A DNA stretch of 64,000 nt, taken from assembly GCA_012934845.2 (NCBI GenBank), contig WNNJ02001768.1, positions 1 to 64,000 of the forward strand, written 5' to 3'. The notes below the pieces were generated by a model. That model saw only the letters and a program-made list of their open reading frames with translations. It did not search any database and was not told the origin of the DNA. The stretch comes from Pomphorhynchus laevis. Lineage: Eukaryota; Acanthocephala; Palaeacanthocephala; Echinorhynchida; Pomphorhynchidae. The translations under genes were made by a program, and so were the position numbers. Positions 47,901 to 56,900 of the stretch are shown piece by piece (the first letter of the stretch is position 1; every line of letters begins with the position of its first letter).

Positions 47901-50900
47901 ATATATTAATATTTTAATAAACCTGACAATATTTTAATAAACTTTCAATATAAAATCGAACAGGTTATCTACATGAAGACTTTTTATTCGATAATAGTTC
48001 GACTGTAATAGTTCAATATGAGAACGTAAAAAATCGTTTTAATATATTTGTTTAATCTATTTTGTATTTATTCGAATCATTATTTTTTTTTCAAGCTAGA
48101 AATATTTAAATGGTAACGGTTCTTAAAATTGGTTCATGATTTGTTTGTACAATTCGATCTATAAAATCAAAGTGGAATTTTTAATTTCATTAATTCTGGC
48201 GAATGATGGATTATAATATAATCATCTAACCTTATGACAATAAGAGATCGATTTTTTTGATAGATCATATCAAAACACCAACAAGATATTTGTGATAATT
48301 TTACAAATAATATTTCAACAATTTTCTACAAAATTTGAAATACATAATATTTAAAATGAATTTAGATTTGCAGTCCAGCTTTTGCGAAGCACTTCTTTGC
48401 TCTAAACGAAATTTAATAAATGTAAGAAATGAAGATTTGGTTTGTAATTTACTAAATTATTATAATAATTTTTAATTTTCAACTAATATATTTTTCAACA
48501 CTTTTAGATAATACTATTTTATAAAAAATTTAGAGGTGATCATAGGTAATGACAATTATTATTTTTGTTATCATTTAACAAAAATAATAATTATAGGCAA
48601 TGATAATGTTCATCATTATCATTATAATGCAGAAGGCTAACAAGTTATCCAACAAAAGCCAATGTCGTGATTTTATATTTAAGATATCTTTAATTTCATG
48701 ACTTTAACAAGAACCATATTTTTGCATGAGCATACATGCATACCATATAATATAAAATATAATACATTAAATATTGAAATTTTAAGAATTGCAACAATTT
48801 GTAACGATATTGGATTTCTTCAAAATCATTTAAATAATTTTATAGATGCGTATTTTAAACTAGGTTCATATAAAGATACCATCAAACAGAAAATAGTAAA
48901 ATATATAAATTAACACAATAATATTAAAAATAAATTTAAAATCATTGGCAAAAAATTTTTATGGATGGATAATATATAATATACTTTGTATTAGAATAAG
49001 ATACTATATAATCAAATTTAATCAGAGAAAAAACATCCTTAGCACGTATATGGCTCCATATACGTGCTAAGATACACCCTTAGCACGTATATGAATAGAT
49101 AATAAATAATATTCTTTGTATTAGTATAAAGATGTAAACTCAATTTTTGATGTGAACTCATTTTTTGTAAACTCGTGTCTATAAAAATTGAAAAATAAAA
49201 AATAAATACAAAGAAAATTATTAGCGAATTATTGCTATTAATTAGCAATAATAGGAATAGCGTCATATTAGAGATGACTAAGGGGCGTAACCTGATTACA
49301 TGGTAGTTCTTTCTTATGACATCTAATCCTTATTTTGATACATCGTTCGTTATTTATAAATCAATTCATACAAATTAACTTTTATTTAAAATTTCAATTT
49401 ATTGTTCTAACTTGATATAAATTATAAAAAAAGTTTATAATAATTATTTACTTATTTATTATTTAATTATAAAATTTTGATTTAGCATGTTTTTTTTTCA
49501 ATTTTATAATTATATTAAATACGTAGACTCAGTTATCTGATCTGATTTAAAAATATTAAAATATTATAATAATATTATCTACTAATTAAAAATAAAGTAT
49601 TTTTCATGAAAAATACTTATAAAATGCAAAAATAATATTTTTTTTTCAAAAAGACAGTGATCCCAAAGTTGTAACTGATTTATTTAAACAGAACGACTCT
49701 TTTAATAAATAAAATCGTTTTGATTTATTTATAAATTGTTTACAATATCCACGTCTACCAACTAATGAAAATTTTCGCTTGTTATACATTTTCATGTGAA
49801 TATTTTCACCTAATATTTAATTCGATCAAATACGATCGCACTTTGAAGCCTATTCAGTGATTGCCAATATTAACTTAAAATTGTCCAATAAAAATTTGAA
49901 ATTTTGGAATTTCAAATTCAAAATCAGTATCATTTTACTGTTTTAATAATCTGAAATTTGTTGAAATAAAATTTACTTACTTGTAGAATATTCTATTAAA
50001 TTTAAGGCGTTTTGAAAATGTTAATAATGAATACCTTTTATTCCTTTTTAAAGGATATGCTGCAAGTTGTTGCTTTTGGATCTTATAACGCAAAAATTGC
50101 AGCCACCGCCGCCATCTTTAAGTACTGGCCAATAAACAATCAACTCGATTTCGATAAACGATTAGTCGCCTACAATATGCATCGTAAGTGAGCATCGTTT
50201 GTAAGATATCAATTTTTTACTTAGTATTCAATTTAAGCTAACATTAGAAGGATGCAATGCATAACTAAACTTATTATATTTCATGATTAAATTTACTATG
50301 CTTCATTAATTTAGGTTTAATCAACCTAAATTAATATAAATTATTTGATTTGCTAAGAGTTTAGATAAACTCTAAAAAATAAAGTTTGAGGAATTTATTT
50401 ACAGATTTCTATAAGTCAAAATATGTAACTAGGTGTAGAGCTCATCAGGAGGAACTGCTATGATATCAGATTTAAGCCCTAGTCATCGACCTAACATAGC
50501 AGATGGTCCAAATACATGCAAATGACGTATTTCTTCTGATGCAATTTGATTATTTAGTGTACCTTATTCTAATACAAAACATATTGTTTATTATCCATTC
50601 GTAATTTTTTTGTTTAGTAGTTTGAATTTATTTTAAATGATATTTTGTTGATGTATAATTCTTCATTATAGGGAAAGAATAAATTCATCAAACTAGCTTA
50701 AAAACCTGTTTTCAGCCCATATTCCTCGACCCAACATAACAGCGGGCCAAATACACGCTAATAAAGTATTTTCTTCAATTAAATTTGATTATCTATATCT
50801 TATTCTAATACAAAGTTTATTATTTATTATCCATCCATAAAAATTTGCCACTTAAGAGTTTAAATTTATTCTTTATATTATTGTGTTGATTTATATATTT

Positions 50901-53900
50901 TACTATTTTCTGCTTGATTGTATGTTTATAGTAACCTAGTTTAAAATATGTATCTATTAAATTATTTAAATGATTTTGAAGAAAGCCAATATCATTACAT
51001 ATTGTTGCAATTCTTAAAATTTCATTATTTAATGTATTATATTTTATATTATATGGTATGCATGAATGCTCATGCATAAATATGTTTCTTGTAAATTTTA
51101 ATATGTCATCTTAACGATATAAATTAATAGTAGTTTTAGTTAATGTTAATTTAATGTTCATATCTAGATATACACCTTCTTTATCATTAATATTGGTTTT
51201 GTTAAGAATAAGGCTTTCTGGATAAATGTGCTCACTAATTGAATAAAAATCATTAGAATTAAATACACATATACCATCAATGTATCGAAACATATATTTT
51301 TGCAATTCTTAAAATTTCATTATTTCGTATTCTATTTTTTATTTTTTTTAAATAATTTAAATAATGAAACATTATTTAGCAGTAGGCTATGTTATCAAGT
51401 TTAGATACCTATTCCTCCACTTAAGACATTAGCCGCGCCAAAAACTATGAGAATCAGATCTGCTGAATTAATGCTTACTGTATATTTTTGATACCTCGTA
51501 AATACATTTACTTTTATATAATACATTGAAAATCATAAAGAATCTTTAAATTTTTTGTCCGCTTTTCCTGCCATCATCGATTTCGTGGTAATATAATGAT
51601 CAATTGATAAATTAATCATTATCATTATCAATTGATAAATTGATAATGATAATGATCTATTTCTTAATGGATCAAATTGATAAATTGATAATGATAATGA
51701 TCTATTTCAAATTGATAATGATCTATTTCTTTGCAATTAATTGGAAAGTCCATTAATTATTATTATTTTCATCTAGCCCGAAACCCAACATACTGTCAGA
51801 CATCTGATTGCAATGTCCATTTTTCTATTGCTAGCTGGGTATGTAAAGTAAAGGATGTTTAATTTTTTCAATCAATTTTAATAATTAACTGTTTTTTGAA
51901 AATTATAAACTAAAACAATCTCTTAAACTTTATACTTTCAAAATGTGCATTTTACGATCGTTTGCGTTAATTGTATCTTAAAAGTAGATAATTTTATTCA
52001 AACTTAAGACAATAAATTTAATAAAACTAGATAAATTTAATTTCATATATATCTTTTATATTAATTAATATAATTTTAATTTATATATTTATAAATATTA
52101 TGTTCAAAGTTCTTTTCAAAGAACTAAGATTTTTCAAAGATTTATTGATTTTAATACTGGCATATTGAATGTATAAATCAATGTATAAATCAATGATAAA
52201 ACAATTGTTTTGAATATTACTATTCTTGAAGATATTGTCGATTATTAAATCTTATGTAAGAATTTTATCCTTTAGCGATACATAAAAAAAGATTATTTAA
52301 ATTACTCGAACGCTTAGAAATAATAAGTTATATTTCTACTGTATTATATTTTAAAAATACTTCTAGCTATCCTACCAATCGAAGAAAATATTATTTTGGA
52401 TTTACTATCCACAAAATGTACGGATGTACAAAATTTATGACAATTAATTTATGATAGTTAAATCTGCAATTTAACTGTCATATCTAATATTTTGGAAACA
52501 GTAACAGTGTTGACAGATTTAGTGGACTAAAATAACGAATTTTACTCCAAATTAATCTATAAACTTTTTAATAAAATTTTCAACATTCCATTTTAAAACA
52601 TGAGTATATATGGTTCAATAATTCAAGAACCTCACTACAAAACCTTATCATGGAGATGTGCATACAGTCCTAAACGATACAATTCAAAACAATATATTCA
52701 AAAAGGTCACAGTCCAAAAGTATATTTTCCAACAGAATATTGTCCAAAATGATGCAGTCCATAAATATTATAGCCAGAAGGATACAGTCCAAAATGAAAA
52801 AGTCCAAACCGATACAGTCCAAAAAGATATAGTTTAAGAGAATATAGTCCAAAAGGATATAGTTTAAAAGAATATAGTCCAAAACGATATAGTCCAAATA
52901 ATATAGTCCCAAAGAAGCAGTCCAAAACGATATAGTCCAAAAGAATATAGTCCAAAATAATGTAGTCTAAAAATATATAGTCCAAAAAAATACAGTCCAG
53001 ATGATGTAGGACAAAAAATATAGTACGAAAGTATATATTACAAAGGAATATATTCCAAAAGGGTATATATAGTTATAGTCTTAAAGGATATAATCCCAAA
53101 TGGTATAGTCCAAAAGATATAGTGCAAAAGAATATTGCCCAAATGATATAGTTCAAAAGGATATATTCCGAAAGAATATGGTTCAAAAGGATATAATCCA
53201 AATGATATAGTCGAAAAGAATTTAGTTCAAAAAGATATAGTTCACAAAGATTTAGTCTAAAAGGATATAGTCTAAATGATATAGTCCAAAAAATAAAGTT
53301 CAAAAAGAAATAGTCCATAAAGATATAATTTAAAAGGATATAGTACAAATGATATAGTCCAAAATATAAAGTTCAAAAAGAAATAGTCCAAAAAGATATA
53401 ATTTAAAAGGATATAGTACAAACTGATATAGTTAAAATTGATATATTCCAGAACAATATAGTCTAAAATGATATAGTTCAAAAGGATATATTCCAAAACT
53501 ATATAATTTAAAAGGATATAGTCCAATAGAATATGGTGTAAGAGGATATAGTCCAAAATGATATAGAGCACAAAGATATAGTTCAAAAAGATATAGTCCA
53601 AAATGATATAGGCCAAAATGGTATAGTCTAAAATAAAATAGTTCAAAACAATATAGTTCAAAAGGATATAGTTTAAAAGAAAATATTCCAAAAGCATATA
53701 GTTTAAAGTGATATTATTCAAATGAAAATAGTCTGAAGTGATGTTGTCCAACAGAATATAGTTCAAAAAATAGTAATATAATTCATAAAGTAGTATAATC
53801 CGAAAGGCAGTCAAAAAATAAATTCATCATATAATCCAAAAAGTTTTAATTGACCGGAAGGTAACTTTTAGAAGTCTGACATTTTTAAAAATAGCTCTAT

Positions 53901-56900
53901 TTGTTTCTTATAGACCGATCTGTTATCACTGAACAACAACAATTTAAATCAATACAGCGTTGTTGTTTTGAAATATAGAAAATCATTTTAAAATCGTGAT
54001 TTATATCAAATAAATTTATTGATAAAACTTATTTATCTTCGGCATTAGATTTTGGTTTACTATTAGAATATTACATATAAAAAGCACCTTTCGTATCAAG
54101 ACAAAACCGAAATAGACTCTAGTGGATTACTACGACTATAATTTTTATAATTATAATTATTATTTAATTTTTTTCGATAATTAAAAAGTGATTTATTTTT
54201 AAGTGACAAATGCGTGCCGGCGGACGCTTACATGACCACAACAACAAAAAACATAAATCTAAATCATTTGTTTAGGATGTAGGTATTATATTAATAATAT
54301 AATATTACTGCCTACGATATTATAGTTTTGTAATATTATATCCTTAATATTAAAGTCTTAATATTAAAGCCTTAATATATATCTAAATATTACAGCTTCA
54401 ATATTTATCATTATAGACTTGTAATTGTTTCGACAATATTATTATTCAACTCGAGTCCTCCGAATGTAGATAATATAATAGAAATAAAATTTCCTTCGTT
54501 GACATCTAATATCCTTTCTAGATACTTTTACTTTTTACTATTCCTATTATGTTCAAACGCTTGAGGTAGATTTAGAATTACATAGGTGTGAGCAAGTGTT
54601 TTGCCAGTCTTATGATAATTTCAACTAATTAATTGATTAATTAATTATTATTAATTAATTATTTCAACTAATAATTGCTTAGTTTTGATAATATTACCAT
54701 ATAAATAACGCATGTCGTACGCAGAGTGTCTCCTTAAGTTCGGTTTTTATCCGACATTACTAAATCTAGACTTGATTGAAATGTATAGGATTGTCAAGTG
54801 TCATGACGGATTCCTTAATGAAAGTGTAATTCATAATAGGCGCAGTTGTCATCTTGGTCATATTTTGTATCTTAGAACTTTAGATCATAGGTAATGCCCG
54901 ATCTTGCACAGACTGTCGCATTGATCCCTGAAAGTGTGGAACATGTCACATGAAGAGTTGCACAAATACGATAAAGGAATTCCAAAGATCAGTCCGCAAT
55001 TTGATTGCTCTTTCTGATCAATGTAGCGTACTAACTACATACCCAAAAATCTAACCGTTTTTATTTTACTTTTTTGTCATGCACATTTTACTGTAGTTAA
55101 GTTATCGACGAGCAGACAAAAGAGCTCTTATGGCTAAAGCCTTGTGTTGTAACAATAACTTATCTTTTAGTCTCTCCAATATTATTATTCAATTCAACAT
55201 TAGCTACCCTCAAATGAATCCATTATTAAAAATGTTAATATTTAATTTGATTTACAAAAAAACATTATGCGATTTGCATTTCAATGTCTACGACCGAATG
55301 TACCGGTGCATTGAGTTTGGACCGCAGTACTCGGAAACATTGTGATATCGACCTGGCAAGAGCAATTCCAATTTCTGTGCGAAGCCATGTAATTACGCTG
55401 GAAAATTCAGGTATGTGTTTCTCGCTTATCATTGTCGCTAACACACGTAGAATTGCGTTTGCTGCTCTGCCTGCACTACCCGTCGACGCAAACACTAGTG
55501 GGCAGAAGCAGCTGTGGTCAACTTCTCGTATCCTTTGTACTTGCTTCACTTTCGTTGCTCATGATATTGGAAGCACGCAGCCGACGATCGCGAAATATAG
55601 GATGGAGTTCCTTAGTTGAAAATGCATACGTCAAAAAACGTATGATCCATCCTACCACCGAACATTCCACTTCACACGATATTAGGTCACGATATTAAGG
55701 CTATCATTATAGACTTATAATAAATAATATTAATGCAACAAAGATTTTAATCTTTAATTGTATTACACGTTTATCAACAAAAAATATATCTTTGTGATTA
55801 CAAAAATAAGGCTTGTAAAAGAATTCGTATCCTTCTACAAAGATAAAGGATATGTAAGAACCACCATTAAGGCGTGTAGAAGGACCAATATTAAGGCGTG
55901 TAGAAGCACCACTATTAAGGCGTGTAGAAGGACCACTATTAAGGCGTGTAGAAGGACTCATGGTGGAGCGGGCTCTTCGGGAATTGGCTCGGAATTTTGG
56001 AGATACATGCTCACAGGGTTTGTTCAAACATCTCGTTTGCTAGCTCATGCAATTCCTCGTACATCCCAAACCCATTAGAGCTTGCGAAGTACCTCGACGT
56101 ATAATATGCAAAGCAACATTAAGTATATGAATTGAGTATGTAGTTTCTTCAATACTTCATGCGTTAGTTGACGAAACTAACGAATTCAATTAAGTTGTTG
56201 CATCTTATTAAATCGAATATCCGTGTCCTGCTTTGGCAACCTCACTGCAAAATATGTATATGAATCCAGTAGTACTATCGTTAGGTGGCGACTTCTCTAT
56301 GTTGGTGATGCAATTAATTAAGATAATTGAAAGATCCGCTTCAACAGTAATTCAAAAATGGTTTGCCAATGATTCAAACTTCGTTGAAACATTTGGAGAC
56401 TTAAATAGCGTTTGGGACGAACGCTATTACTGAAGATCTCAAATTCAGATATTTTGTAAACAATTCAAAGTCTAATTTGATTTACTATAATCCTATTGAA
56501 CGCCCATCAACTATTACAGATATTAATCATTAATCGTATATAAGTGTAATAATGGGTATCCATATTATTACGCACGATTGCATAAATAATTTTAAGGCAG
56601 AAAAATGTAGGTATTGGTCTTTGTTGGTTGAGAAGGTACACTAAATAATCAAATTTTATCATAGGTTGAAGTTGAACCTAGGTTGTAAACTGTTCCAGAG
56701 ATGCTAACCTTTGAGAATCTTTCCACAGCCAGATAATATTAAGCATGTCTAGAGCTAGCGTGTATATGACTTGGTAATGAACGTTTTTCGACGTTAATGT
56801 ATATTCAATGTTTGCTCGATCTAATAGTGATAAAACTCCAGATGCAGCTTTAAAATAAATGTGTCTCAAAAATTCGCATAGTATAACGAACGAGTACAAA

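Noticed and set aside
52664-53814. Minus-strand frames of the minisatellite as a membrane protein
   Set aside because: The hydrophobic repeats follow from the 15-bp period; there is no start region, no conserved unit sequence and no flanking gene structure.
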